From an uncultured Prevotellaceae bacterium (GTDB lineage: Bacteria; Bacteroidota; Bacteroidia; Bacteroidales; Bacteroidaceae), in contig CAMNCV010000131.1 in assembly GCA_946534585.1 (NCBI GenBank), positions 1 to 56,392 on the forward strand: 56,392 nt of DNA, in the 5' to 3' direction. Of the stretch, positions 1 through 7,731 are shown piece after piece. The first letter of the stretch is position 1. Each line of letters begins with the position of its first letter. The translations under genes and the position numbers were made by a program. The notes under the pieces were generated by a model. The model saw only the letters and a list, made by a program, of their open reading frames with translations, did not search any database and was not told the DNA's origin.

Positions 1-36
1 AATCTTTATTCAGCCCTCGGAGGCGGACGTAAATAA
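1..36 (+). CDS. 3' end of an upstream gene (partial)
   Basis: Frame 1 is open from the first base and ends at TAA 34-36, giving only 11 residues (NLYSALGGGRK). In Bacteroidetes lpxA commonly follows the fused lpxC-fabZ gene, so this may be its end, but 11 residues do not identify a family. The other two frames also stop nearby, so even the reading frame is a guess based on the clean spacing to lpxA. Confidence 0.3.
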   Translation, partial: NLYSALGGGRK

Positions 37-54
37 CATAGGAGGACTAAGATT

Positions 55-834
55 ATGAGTAATATTAGCGACAAGGCGGTTATATCGCCAAATGCAAAAA
101 TAGGACAGGACGTTACCATCTATCCCTTCGTCTATATAGAAGATGACGTAGAGGTTGGAGACGACTGCATACTTTATCCTGGTGTCAACCTTATGAACGG
201 CACACGTCTCGGTAAAAGAAACAAGATACACCAGAATACTGTTATCAGTGCCATACCACAGGACTTTAACTACACGGGTGGTAATACGCTCTGTGTGATA
301 GGTGATGACAATATCATACGTGAAAACGTGGTGATAAACCGCGCCACTTACGAGAATGGTCAGACGCGCATTGGTGACGGTAACTTCCTCATGGAGGGCG
401 TACACCTCTCACACGACGTGCATGTAGGTAATGCCAGTGTGATGGGTTACGGCACGAAGATAGCCGGTGATGTAGAGATTGGCAATCACGTCATATTCTC
501 GTCAGGTGTCATAGCAAACCCTGGAGTACGCGTAGGAGATTGCGCCATGATACAGTCAGGCTGCCGTTTCTCTAAGGATATTCCTCCATATATAGTGGCT
601 GGCGGACATCCTATCAAGTACGGTGGCATCAATGCGTATATCATTGACAAACAGGGTATAGATGAAAAGGTAAAGGCACACATAGCTAACGCCTATCGAC
701 TGGTGTTCCATGGACAAGACGACATCATGAACGTCTGTGCACAGATAGAGCAGCAGATACCTACGTCGAAGGAAATTGACAATATTGTAGGTTTCTTGAA
801 AACATCAGAACTTGGGTTAATAACAAAGATGTAA
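55..834 (+). CDS. lpxA: UDP-N-acetylglucosamine O-acyltransferase LpxA
   Basis: First step of lipid A synthesis: transfers a 3-hydroxyacyl chain from acyl carrier protein to the 3-OH of UDP-GlcNAc in the cytoplasm. The 259-residue length is normal for the family. The N-terminal two thirds is a left-handed beta helix of hexapeptide repeats (for example SPNAKIG, VEVGDDCILYPG, VRVGDCAMIQ). The segment HLSHDVHVGN at residues 117-126 matches the active-site region of E. coli LpxA, which makes His120 the likely catalytic base. The C-terminal alpha-helical domain (from about residue 195) is present. A GGAGGA at 41-46 lies 8 bases before ATG 55, an unusually good Shine-Dalgarno for this phylum. The gene is probably cotranscribed with whatever lies upstream. 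Confidence 0.96.
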   Translation: MSNISDKAVISPNAKIGQDVTIYPFVYIEDDVEVGDDCILYPGVNLMNGTRLGKRNKIHQNTVISAIPQDFNYTGGNTLCVIGDDNIIRENVVINRATYENGQTRIGDGNFLMEGVHLSHDVHVGNASVMGYGTKIAGDVEIGNHVIFSSGVIANPGVRVGDCAMIQSGCRFSKDIPPYIVAGGHPIKYGGINAYIIDKQGIDEKVKAHIANAYRLVFHGQDDIMNVCAQIEQQIPTSKEIDNIVGFLKTSELGLITKM

Positions 835-988
835 GCATTGCATATACACAAAAAACGGTGCTGTGGCAATTATTCGAGGATAGCTCCCACTGCGACTAAA
901 AAAACGCCTAATGCGAGCTAAGCATCTTACTTATAACAAAGATGTAAAGTAAGCATCGCTTTTCTTTAGAGGCGAGAGAAGACTTTTA

Positions 989-997
989 TATCTTTGC
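989..997 (+). promoter_or_regulatory. Orphan Bacteroidetes -7 element
   Basis: TATCTTTGC matches the Bacteroidetes -7 consensus TAnnTTTG. No clear TTTG -33 box lies 19-20 bases upstream. A start site about 7 bases downstream would give a very short transcript into the hairpin at 1016-1043, so it may make a small RNA or an attenuated leader rather than drive mraZ. Confidence 0.4.
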
Positions 998-1015
998 ACT
1001 TTTTGATAATAACGA

Positions 1016-1048
1016 GGGCAGGTTGTTGTGAAACAACCTACCCTTTTT
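1016..1048 (+). terminator. Rho-independent terminator after lpxA
   Basis: GGG-c-AGGTTGTT (1016-1027), loop GTGA, AACAACCT-a-CCC (1032-1043), then TTTTT. The stem is 11 pairs with one internal mismatch and the T-run follows at once. It separates the lpxA transcript from the dcw cluster. Confidence 0.8.
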
Positions 1049-1075
1049 ATTTACCATCATGTCATTCTTATACCT

Positions 1076-1167
1076 CATAACCAACAACCTTTTTATCTTC
1101 ATAACCAACAACCTTTTCACCTTCACAACCGACAACCTTTTTATCTTCATAACCAACAACCTTATTA
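1076..1167. repeat. 24-bp tandem repeat, about 3.8 copies
   Basis: Copies begin at 1076, 1100, 1124 and 1148 with the shared core CATAACCAACAACCTTTT; the third copy differs at three or so positions and the last is incomplete. The period is a multiple of three, so the opposite strand reads as an octapeptide repeat (VMKIKRLL), probably without meaning. Confidence 0.85.
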
Positions 1168-1349
1168 CGGGGCAACGGATTTTATTACCTTCATAACCTG
1201 ACAAGTTGAGCACTTGTGAAACCTGAGCCAATTATAATAACTGTTTCATAGAAAAAATGTTAGAACGAGCTAATATTTCTGTTTAGCGGCCATCGCAAAC
1301 TGTTAAATAATAATAAATTCGCTGATTTTTTGAAAAAAAAGTAGCAAAG

Positions 1350-1364
1350 TGGGGGAATGTGGGG
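1350..1364 (+). promoter_or_regulatory. Putative MraZ operator
   Basis: TGGGG at 1350-1354 and again at 1360-1364, a 10-base period. MraZ of E. coli and other bacteria is known to bind direct TGGGN repeats separated by 5 bases upstream of its own gene. Only two copies are visible here. They end 9 bases before the -7 element, so a bound protein would block the promoter. Autoregulation is inferred. Confidence 0.6.
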
Positions 1365-1373
1365 ATTTTTTTG

Positions 1374-1382
1374 TAACTTTGC
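1374..1382 (+). promoter_or_regulatory. Promoter (-7 element) of the dcw cluster
   Basis: TAACTTTGC is a near-perfect Bacteroidetes -7 element. It predicts a leader of roughly 70 bases before mraZ. The -33 region is poor, which would suit a regulated promoter. Confidence 0.65.
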
Positions 1383-1458
1383 AACGAAATCTCTTATTAT
1401 AATAAGGGAGAATTGTGCGCATACGTTTGCCATGACGTTTTACTGACGCATTGAATAC

Positions 1459-1899
1459 ATGAGATTTTTGGGTAACATAGAGGCTAAGACCGATGCAAAA
1501 GGCAGGGTATTCCTGCCGTCGGTATTCCGCAAGGTGCTTCAGGCATCAGGCGAGGAACATCTCGTGTTACGCAAAGATATACATGAGAATTGTCTTGTAA
1601 TATATCCGGAAAGCGTATGGAATGAGCAGATGGACTCTATGCGACAGCGACTGAATCGTTGGAACAAACAGCAACAGCAGGTTTTTCGACAGTTTGTGAT
1701 TGATGCGGAAGAGGTAGCATTGGATTCAAACGGACGCATCCTATTATCACAACGTATGCAGGAGATGGCAGGAATTACGCAAGCTGTACGCTTCATCGGA
1801 GTAGGTGATGTGATAGAGGTTTGGGCAGAAGACAAAGCCACTGAGTTAGAGCAGACCAAGGAAGACTTTGCGTCAGAACTTGAGAGCATGATGGGATAA
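1459..1899 (+). CDS. mraZ: Transcriptional regulator MraZ
   Basis: DNA-binding regulator encoded at the head of the division and cell wall cluster; forms ring-shaped oligomers and represses its own operon in other bacteria. The 146 residues contain two SpoVT/AbrB-like halves: residues 1-50 (FLGNIEAKTDAKGRVFLPS) and about 78-125 (EVALDSNGRILLSQRM). The paired D-x-x-GR signatures (DAKGR and DSNGR) are the expected DNA-contact motifs. The gene is the first of the cluster and is followed after 31 bases by rsmH. The TGGGG repeats at 1350-1364 are its probable target. Confidence 0.95.
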   Translation: MRFLGNIEAKTDAKGRVFLPSVFRKVLQASGEEHLVLRKDIHENCLVIYPESVWNEQMDSMRQRLNRWNKQQQQVFRQFVIDAEEVALDSNGRILLSQRMQEMAGITQAVRFIGVGDVIEVWAEDKATELEQTKEDFASELESMMG

Positions 1900-1930
1900 A
1901 ACGAGCAACAACACATTGATAAGCACACAA

Positions 1931-2896
1931 ATGGAAGAACAAACATACCACATACCAGTATTACTCAAGGAGAGTATTGATGGCTTAGACATCAAGCAAG
2001 GTGGAGTGTATGTTGATGTGACTTTCGGTGGAGGAGGACATAGCCGAGAAATACTACGACGGCTTAACGGCACCGGACATCTGTTCTCATTTGACCAAGA
2101 CGAAGATGCTGAGAGAAACATCATCAGCAAAGATGACACAGCAAGCAGCAACAACACTGACAACACGGGAAAAGAGGTCAATGCGAACTTCACATTCGTA
2201 CGTTCCAACTTCAGATATCTGAAGAACTGGATGCGATATTACGGTATAGAGCAGATAGACGGACTATTAGCCGACCTCGGAGTCTCAAGTCATCACTTCG
2301 ACGATGAGACAAGAGGGTTTTCTTTTCGTTTCGATGCTCCGCTTGACATGAGAATGAACAAGCGCGCTGGCATTACAGCAGCAGACATTGTGAACACATA
2401 CGACGAACGTCAGTTGGCTGACTTATTCTATCTATACGGCGAGATAAAGAACTCACGACAGATAGCTACCGGCATAGTAAAAGCCCGTGCGCAACGAAAC
2501 ATATCGACTACGCAAGACCTTCTCGACGTAGTACAAACATACTTCAAGCGCGAACGCGAGAAGAAAGACATGGCGAAGTTATTCCAAGCACTGCGCATAG
2601 AGGTAAACCACGAGATGCAAGCACTGCGTGAAATGCTGGTCTCTGCTACCGAGCTTCTAAAGCCCAACGGCAGGCTCAGCGTGATAACATATCATAGTCT
2701 GGAAGACCGAATGGTTAAAAACATCATTAAAACAGGGAATATAGAAGGCAGACGCGAGACAGACTTCTTTGGTAAAACCAACACTCCCCTTTCTGCAGTA
2801 AACAACAAGCCGATACTTCCTGATAACGATGAGCAGGAACGGAATCCGAGATCGAGAAGTGCTAAATTGCGAATTGCAGTAAAGAATGATGAGTAA
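1931..2896 (+). CDS. rsmH: 16S rRNA (cytosine-1402-N4)-methyltransferase RsmH
   Basis: SAM-dependent methyltransferase that N4-methylates C1402 in the decoding centre of 16S rRNA (older name MraW). The glycine-rich SAM motif VYVDVTFGGGGHSREIL, the acidic FDQDEDAE and the catalytic-region motif GLLADLGVSSHHFD are all visible, as is the C-terminal RPILPxxxE-like end. A TTG at 1916 would add five residues; I chose ATG 1931 because MEEQTYHIPVLL matches how the family starts. It lies in the usual place between mraZ and ftsL. The C-terminal 20 residues are basic (NPRSRSAKLRIAVK), normal for the family. Confidence 0.95.
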   Translation: MEEQTYHIPVLLKESIDGLDIKQGGVYVDVTFGGGGHSREILRRLNGTGHLFSFDQDEDAERNIISKDDTASSNNTDNTGKEVNANFTFVRSNFRYLKNWMRYYGIEQIDGLLADLGVSSHHFDDETRGFSFRFDAPLDMRMNKRAGITAADIVNTYDERQLADLFYLYGEIKNSRQIATGIVKARAQRNISTTQDLLDVVQTYFKREREKKDMAKLFQALRIEVNHEMQALREMLVSATELLKPNGRLSVITYHSLEDRMVKNIIKTGNIEGRRETDFFGKTNTPLSAVNNKPILPDNDEQERNPRSRSAKLRIAVKNDE

Positions 2897-3010
2897 AAAC
2901 AAAAAAACAAAGCACAAAAAGGAATAAATAAGAGCAAGGCGAAAGAGCCGAAAGCAACGAAAAGGACTTGAGATAAAAAGAATACAAACGCAGAAACGTA
3001 ACGATTAGAT

Positions 3011-3736
3011 TTGGCAAACAAAAAAAACATAGTAGATTTTGAGGTGCAGAGCGGTGCTGGAGAGGCAGACGATGCTGCAGAAGCCATTATGTCTGAGAAC
3101 GTAAACGTTGGCGTCAAGGGTGACGAGAGTGGAGATTATCAAAACGACATCGAATCCTCGTCAGTATCTTCAGACGAGGAAACAGAATACGAAGCCGAGA
3201 AATCAGAATACGAAGATGAGAAATCAGAATACGAAGATGATGATGAGGATTACGAAGACGGCAATACAGAGCAAGTAGAAAAAGCAAATACCGCCACGGA
3301 TGCAGAGAGGGAGGAAAAGGAGGAGAGGAAACACACCACACTACGCGGAGTGTTAGGCAACAAGACACTCGAAGACGTAATCGAGCGTGAAGCGAAGGAA
3401 GAGCAAGACACCTCATCGCCTTTCTCCCTGTCAAAGATATTAGGAGGCATCATCATTTCGCGCTTCATACAACGACAGATGGGAGTAGTACTTGTAATAG
3501 TCTGTTTTCTCATAGTATATATAAGTCTGAGATATACCTGTCAGCTGAAGCGTGTGGAGATTAGCCGAGTAGAGAAATCTATAGAAAAAGCACGATATAA
3601 AGCCACTGTATGCTCAAGCGAACTAACAGAAAAGAGCCGCGAGAGCAGTGTATTGAAAAGACTGGCAGAATGTGGAGACAGCAGTCTGACATTATCCAAC
3701 GAACCACCTTATCTGATAAAGATAGAAGAGAAATAG
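3011..3736 (+). CDS. ftsL: FtsL-like division protein with long acidic N-terminus
   Basis: Occupies the ftsL slot between rsmH and ftsI. The C-terminal half fits the Bacteroidetes FtsL-like family: a conserved pre-membrane segment (SLSKILGGIIISRFIQRQ), one transmembrane helix at about residues 158-175, and a periplasmic coiled coil (VEISRVEKSIEKARYKATVC). FtsL bridges FtsQ and FtsI/FtsW in the divisome. The oddity is the cytoplasmic part: about 155 residues, very rich in Glu and Asp, with three copies of a seven-residue repeat (SEYEDEK) coded by a 21-bp tandem repeat at 3183-3245. The family is usually near 100-130 residues. The start TTG 3011 is uncertain; ATG 3089 is in frame and would remove 26 residues. 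Confidence 0.78.
   Translation: MANKKNIVDFEVQSGAGEADDAAEAIMSENVNVGVKGDESGDYQNDIESSSVSSDEETEYEAEKSEYEDEKSEYEDDDEDYEDGNTEQVEKANTATDAEREEKEERKHTTLRGVLGNKTLEDVIEREAKEEQDTSSPFSLSKILGGIIISRFIQRQMGVVLVIVCFLIVYISLRYTCQLKRVEISRVEKSIEKARYKATVCSSELTEKSRESSVLKRLAECGDSSLTLSNEPPYLIKIEEK
3183..3245 (+). repeat. 21-bp tandem repeat inside the FtsL-like gene
   Basis: Three in-frame copies start at 3183, 3204 and 3225 with the shared core CAGAATACGAAG. They encode acidic heptapeptides. Such a unit can change copy number by slippage without breaking the frame. Confidence 0.8.
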
Positions 3737-3771
3737 GGAAGAAGATATAAAACACATAAGAACATACATAG

Positions 3772-5955
3772 ATGAGTAAATTTGCAACCGAAAAATCAAT
3801 CTGGCGCTACAGCATGGTAGCATCAATCTGCACACTCGTAGCGTTTGCAGTGGTTGCACGTGGCTTCATCATAATGACCGTAGAGCGGAACTACTGGATG
3901 ACGGTAGATTCGCTGCGTATGCCAAAAGGAGGCTCTGTACCGCCACAACGTGGCAACATACTGGCTGCTGGCGGTGAGCGTCTTGCCTGCAATCTGCCAG
4001 AGTATGAGCTACGTATGGACTTCGTAGCACTACAGAGTGGAAAGGCTGACAGTATGTGGCATGATAAGAAAGGCAACGATGCTCCGCAGTTAATACAACT
4101 TTGTGAGGGTCTGCACGAGATATTCCCCGAAAAGACGGCAGAAGAGTTCATGGCTCACTTGAAAGAAGGCTACAACAAGAAAAAACGCTTCTACGCAGTC
4201 TTGAAACACCGCGTGGACTATAAGACCTTCCAGCGCGTAAAGCAACTGCCAATATTCTGTCTGCCATCAGGAGTGGGAGGTTTCCAAGGCCGCGAATTGA
4301 TGGTTAGGAGCAAGCCATACGGTTCGCTGGCTACAAGCCTCATTGGTGACATATACAAGAGCAGCGGCAAGGCCTATTCCGGACTGGAATTGGCCTGTGA
4401 CTCATTCCTTAAAGGATCTCCAGGCTTCAATCATTTTCGCAAGGAACTCAACGAATGGGTGACAGTACAAGACTCCGCTGTTACAAATGGCTGTGATGTA
4501 ATATCAACCATAGATGTAGGTTTCCAGGACTTAGCAGAGCGAGCCCTTGAGAAAGAACTACGCAAGGACCACGCATACACAGGTGTAGCCATAGTGATGG
4601 AAGTAGCAACGGGCGACATCAAGGCCATGGTAAACCTTGACCTTGACTACGAAACAGGTCAATATAACGAGATACGAAACCATGCCATTGCCGACTTTCT
4701 CGAACCTGGTTCGGTTTTCAAGACTGCAAGTTTCCTCGTAGCCATGGACGACGGCAAGATAGACACCACGCGAATAGTTGATTGCAGCGGTGGTGTACGC
4801 GAGATGTACGGAGCGAAGATGCGCGACCACAACTGGGCAGAAGGCGGCTACAAGACACCACTGTCGGTATCACAAATACTTCAGAAGAGTTCAAACATCG
4901 GTGTAAGCAAACTCATTGACGAAGCCTACCACTCCCGTCCCGAAGACTTCGTAGCCGGGTTGCATCGCATAGGAATGGCCGAGAACCTGCATTTGAAGTT
5001 TAAGGAATATAAGGCTCCACGCATACGTTACCCACAACGCGACAAATACGGTCACTGGACCAAGAACTGGAGTGACACGGCACTGCCATGGATGAGCATA
5101 GGCTATGAGACCAACATTCCTCCTATATCAGTGCTAACGTTCTATAATGCCATAGCCAACAATGGAGTGATGGTGCGCCCACGCTTCGTGACACGCATCG
5201 TGCAGGACGGCGAGACGGTAAAGGAATTTCCCGTACAGATACTGAAGCAGAGCATAGTGAGGCACCCTATCGCGCTCAAGCAGATGCAGAACATGCTCGT
5301 GGAGGTTGTAGAAAAAGGGTTGGGCAAGCCTGCCGGTTCCAAATCATTCCTCGTAGCAGGCAAGACAGGCACGGCTCAGATGGCAAGTGGCGGTGGATAC
5401 ACAAAGGGTGTAACCCACTACTATCTAAGTTTTGCAGGATACTTTCCAGCCAACGACCCACGCTATACGTGCATAGTGTGCATACAGAAAGCAGGTCTTC
5501 CGGCTTCAGGCGGACAGATGAGCGGTCACGTTTTCCATGAGATTGCCGAGGGAATAATGGCCAAAGACATATACTACAACGCCAAGGGAGCACACGATGC
5601 CGACTATACGAAGATTCCCGACACGAAAGCCGGCAACCTGCAGGCAGCGGACTATGTACTAACGAGGCTCGGCTATGACGTAGAAGGCGGTTGGAAAGGC
5701 ACTCGCAGTGAGGGCACGCCAATATGGGGTGTGGTAGAACGCAAAAGCACAAAGGCTCAGTTGGTACGCTCAAAAGGGCGCAGTCGTCACCACATGCCTG
5801 ACGTGCGCGGTATGGGAGCACGCGATGCCGTATATATCATCGAGAACAGAGGAGCGAAGGTTATAATCGAAGGCACTGGCAAAGTGCGGCGACAGAGCAA
5901 GCCAGCCGGTTCGGTAATAAAGTCAGGAGAGATAATCACGCTGTATCTAACGTAA
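3772..5955 (+). CDS. ftsI: Penicillin-binding protein FtsI (septal transpeptidase) with PASTA domain
   Basis: Class B penicillin-binding protein that cross-links septal peptidoglycan with FtsW. A transmembrane segment lies at about residues 15-36, followed by the PBP dimer domain (about 55-215) and the transpeptidase domain. The three active-site motifs are present: SVFK at 314-317 (Ser314 nucleophile), SSN at 373-375 and KTG at 531-533. A single PASTA domain ends the protein (about 665-727, HMPDVRGMGARDAVYIIE), common in Bacteroidetes division PBPs. At 727 residues it is of normal size for this group. It lies 35 bases after the FtsL-like gene and 147 bases before murE. Confidence 0.95.
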   Translation: MSKFATEKSIWRYSMVASICTLVAFAVVARGFIIMTVERNYWMTVDSLRMPKGGSVPPQRGNILAAGGERLACNLPEYELRMDFVALQSGKADSMWHDKKGNDAPQLIQLCEGLHEIFPEKTAEEFMAHLKEGYNKKKRFYAVLKHRVDYKTFQRVKQLPIFCLPSGVGGFQGRELMVRSKPYGSLATSLIGDIYKSSGKAYSGLELACDSFLKGSPGFNHFRKELNEWVTVQDSAVTNGCDVISTIDVGFQDLAERALEKELRKDHAYTGVAIVMEVATGDIKAMVNLDLDYETGQYNEIRNHAIADFLEPGSVFKTASFLVAMDDGKIDTTRIVDCSGGVREMYGAKMRDHNWAEGGYKTPLSVSQILQKSSNIGVSKLIDEAYHSRPEDFVAGLHRIGMAENLHLKFKEYKAPRIRYPQRDKYGHWTKNWSDTALPWMSIGYETNIPPISVLTFYNAIANNGVMVRPRFVTRIVQDGETVKEFPVQILKQSIVRHPIALKQMQNMLVEVVEKGLGKPAGSKSFLVAGKTGTAQMASGGGYTKGVTHYYLSFAGYFPANDPRYTCIVCIQKAGLPASGGQMSGHVFHEIAEGIMAKDIYYNAKGAHDADYTKIPDTKAGNLQAADYVLTRLGYDVEGGWKGTRSEGTPIWGVVERKSTKAQLVRSKGRSRHHMPDVRGMGARDAVYIIENRGAKVIIEGTGKVRRQSKPAGSVIKSGEIITLYLT

Positions 5956-6102
5956 CGGGTTGCGCACACAAGTCATGAGCGATTAGAGACTTTCTCGCGC
6001 ACTCACACACTGAAAGTAATAAACGATTAGTTATAAGTTGCAGAATATTCGAAACAGAATTACGGTGGTAATCAATAGAACCCACCTAAATACGACAAGA
6101 AG

Positions 6103-7554
6103 ATGGTACTGAAAGAACTGATATCAAAGATAAAGCCGCTCAGCATTGAGGGCAGCACAGAAGTCAGCATCACTGGCGTTGAGATTGACTCACGCAAGGT
6201 GAAGGCAGGAACCATGTTCGTAGCCATGCGTGGTACGCAGGTTGATGGACATCAGTTTATACCGAAGGCAGAGGAACTTGGAGCTACGGCAGTACTTTGC
6301 GAACAGATTCCTGAGCAGAAGAAGGCTGGTGTGACCTACGTCATGGTAAAGGACTGTGAAGACTGCGTGGGTATCGTTGCCACGACTTTCTATGGCGACC
6401 CGACGAAAAAGCTGCAACTTGTGGGAGTAACAGGCACTAACGGCAAAACCACTATTGCCACGCTACTATACAATATGTTTCGCAAGATGGGGCATAAATG
6501 CGGACTGCTCTCTACCGTCTGCAACTATATCGAAGACGAGGCTGTGCCTGCAAGCCACACGACACCCGACCCAATAGAGCTCAACCAGTTGCTAAGCCGC
6601 ATGGTAGAGGCTGGTTGCGAATATGCTTTCATGGAGTGTTCAAGCCATGCCATTGCTCAGAAACGAATCGGCGGACTGACTTTCCGTGGTGGTATCTTCA
6701 CCAATCTTACGCGCGATCATCTCGACTATCACAAGACATTTGAGAACTATCGCGATGCAAAGAAGCTCTTCTTTGACAACCTGCCCAAGACCGCCTTTGC
6801 CATAACCAACGCTGATGACAAGAACGGCATGGTGATGACGCAGAACACCAAGGCCACGGTCAAGACTTACTCAACGCGTTCCATGGCCGATTTCACGGCA
6901 CACATCATAGAATGTCACTTCGAGGGTATGTACCTTGAGATGGACGGCAGGGAAGTAGGTGTGCAGTTTATCGGTAAATTCAACGTCAGCAACCTGCTGG
7001 CAGTATATGGTGCAGCACGTATGCTGGGCAAGCAACCAGACGACATACTCGTTGTGATGAGCACGCTGCGCAGCGTAGCAGGACGATTAGAGCCGATACA
7101 ATCACCTGACGGTGTGACGGGAATCGTAGATTACGCCCATACGCCTGACGCACTGGAGAATGTGCTGAAAGCAATACATGAGGTGCTCAACGGCAAGGGC
7201 AAGGTGATAACAGTATGCGGAGCTGGTGGCAACCGCGACAAGGGCAAGCGTCCGCTCATGGCGCAAGAGGCTGTCAAGCAGAGCGACCGCGTCATAATAA
7301 CAAGCGACAACCCGCGTTTTGAGGAGCCACAGGATATCATCAACGACATGCTTGCCGGTCTCTCAGCACAGCAGAAGAAGAAGGTTGTCAGCATCGTTGA
7401 CCGACGCGAGGCCATCAAGACCGCTGTAATGCTGGCAGAGAAAGGCGACGTGATACTCGTGGCAGGAAAGGGCCATGAAGACTATCAGGACGTAAAGGGC
7501 GTAAAGCATCACTTCGATGACCGCGAGGAACTGCGCAAGGCGTTCGGTGAGTAA
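6103..7554 (+). CDS. murE: UDP-MurNAc-tripeptide synthetase MurE
   Basis: Cytoplasmic ATP-dependent ligase adding the third residue to UDP-MurNAc-L-Ala-D-Glu. The P-loop [10 protein letters not shown] is at residues 108-117, and the carbamylated-lysine and metal region follows. The motif DNPR (in [11 protein letters not shown]) is the signature of meso-diaminopimelate specificity, so the wall stem peptide is predicted to contain mDAP, as usual for Gram-negatives. The 483-residue length is typical. It is separated from mraY by 177 bases that contain a 22-bp-period repeat array (7602-7688), the only large gap inside the early part of the cluster. Confidence 0.96.
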   Translation: MVLKELISKIKPLSIEGSTEVSITGVEIDSRKVKAGTMFVAMRGTQVDGHQFIPKAEELGATAVLCEQIPEQKKAGVTYVMVKDCEDCVGIVATTFYGDPTKKLQLVGVTGTNGKTTIATLLYNMFRKMGHKCGLLSTVCNYIEDEAVPASHTTPDPIELNQLLSRMVEAGCEYAFMECSSHAIAQKRIGGLTFRGGIFTNLTRDHLDYHKTFENYRDAKKLFFDNLPKTAFAITNADDKNGMVMTQNTKATVKTYSTRSMADFTAHIIECHFEGMYLEMDGREVGVQFIGKFNVSNLLAVYGAARMLGKQPDDILVVMSTLRSVAGRLEPIQSPDGVTGIVDYAHTPDALENVLKAIHEVLNGKGKVITVCGAGGNRDKGKRPLMAQEAVKQSDRVIITSDNPRFEEPQDIINDMLAGLSAQQKKKVVSIVDRREAIKTAVMLAEKGDVILVAGKGHEDYQDVKGVKHHFDDREELRKAFGE

Positions 7555-7601
7555 TTCCGGATTATCGGCGACACCCCTGAATGATAGCGTTGCCATCATT
7601 A

Positions 7602-7688
7602 TGTAATCCCTACCCGATTACACTGCAATAGCTATCTGATTACACACTAATCAGCACCTGATTACACTGCAATCGCAATGCGATTACA
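7602..7688. repeat. 22-bp-period palindrome array, locus A (4 units)
   Basis: Units of 21 bp at 7602, 7624, 7646 and 7668, each followed by one base (C). Each unit is an imperfect palindrome: TGTAATCCC-TAC-CCGATTACA, TGCAATAGC-TAT-CTGATTACA, ACTAATCAG-CAC-CTGATTACA and TGCAATCGC-AAT-GCGATTACA, written here as half-site, centre, half-site. The array lies between murE and mraY, 47 bases after one and 43 before the other, inside a presumed operon, so it is likely transcribed. Confidence 0.9.
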
Positions 7689-7731
7689 ACACAAAGAAAA
7701 TCAGAAACTTATAATATACAACTGACAACTT

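Larger units (their letters stand above)
835..1458. other. Non-coding stretch between lpxA and mraZ
   Basis: These 624 bases hold no convincing gene. They contain, in order: a second copy of the last 13 bases of lpxA (AACAAAGATGTAA at about 822-834 and again at about 936-948), an orphan promoter-like element at 989-997, a strong terminator hairpin at 1016-1048, a 24-base tandem repeat at 1076-1167, a MraZ-type TGGGG repeat at 1350-1364, and the dcw promoter element at 1374-1382. The open frame on the - strand (986-1231) is only the tandem repeat read as an octapeptide. Confidence 0.8.

Noticed and set aside
986..1231. Open frame on the - strand with octapeptide repeat VMKIKRLL
   Set aside because: It is just the 24-bp tandem repeat read in one frame, crosses the terminator hairpin, and has no promoter or recognisable sequence.
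5276..5821. 181-codon - strand frame opposite ftsI
   Set aside because: Cys/Leu/Arg-rich shadow of the PBP coding strand, without a start signal or family resemblance.
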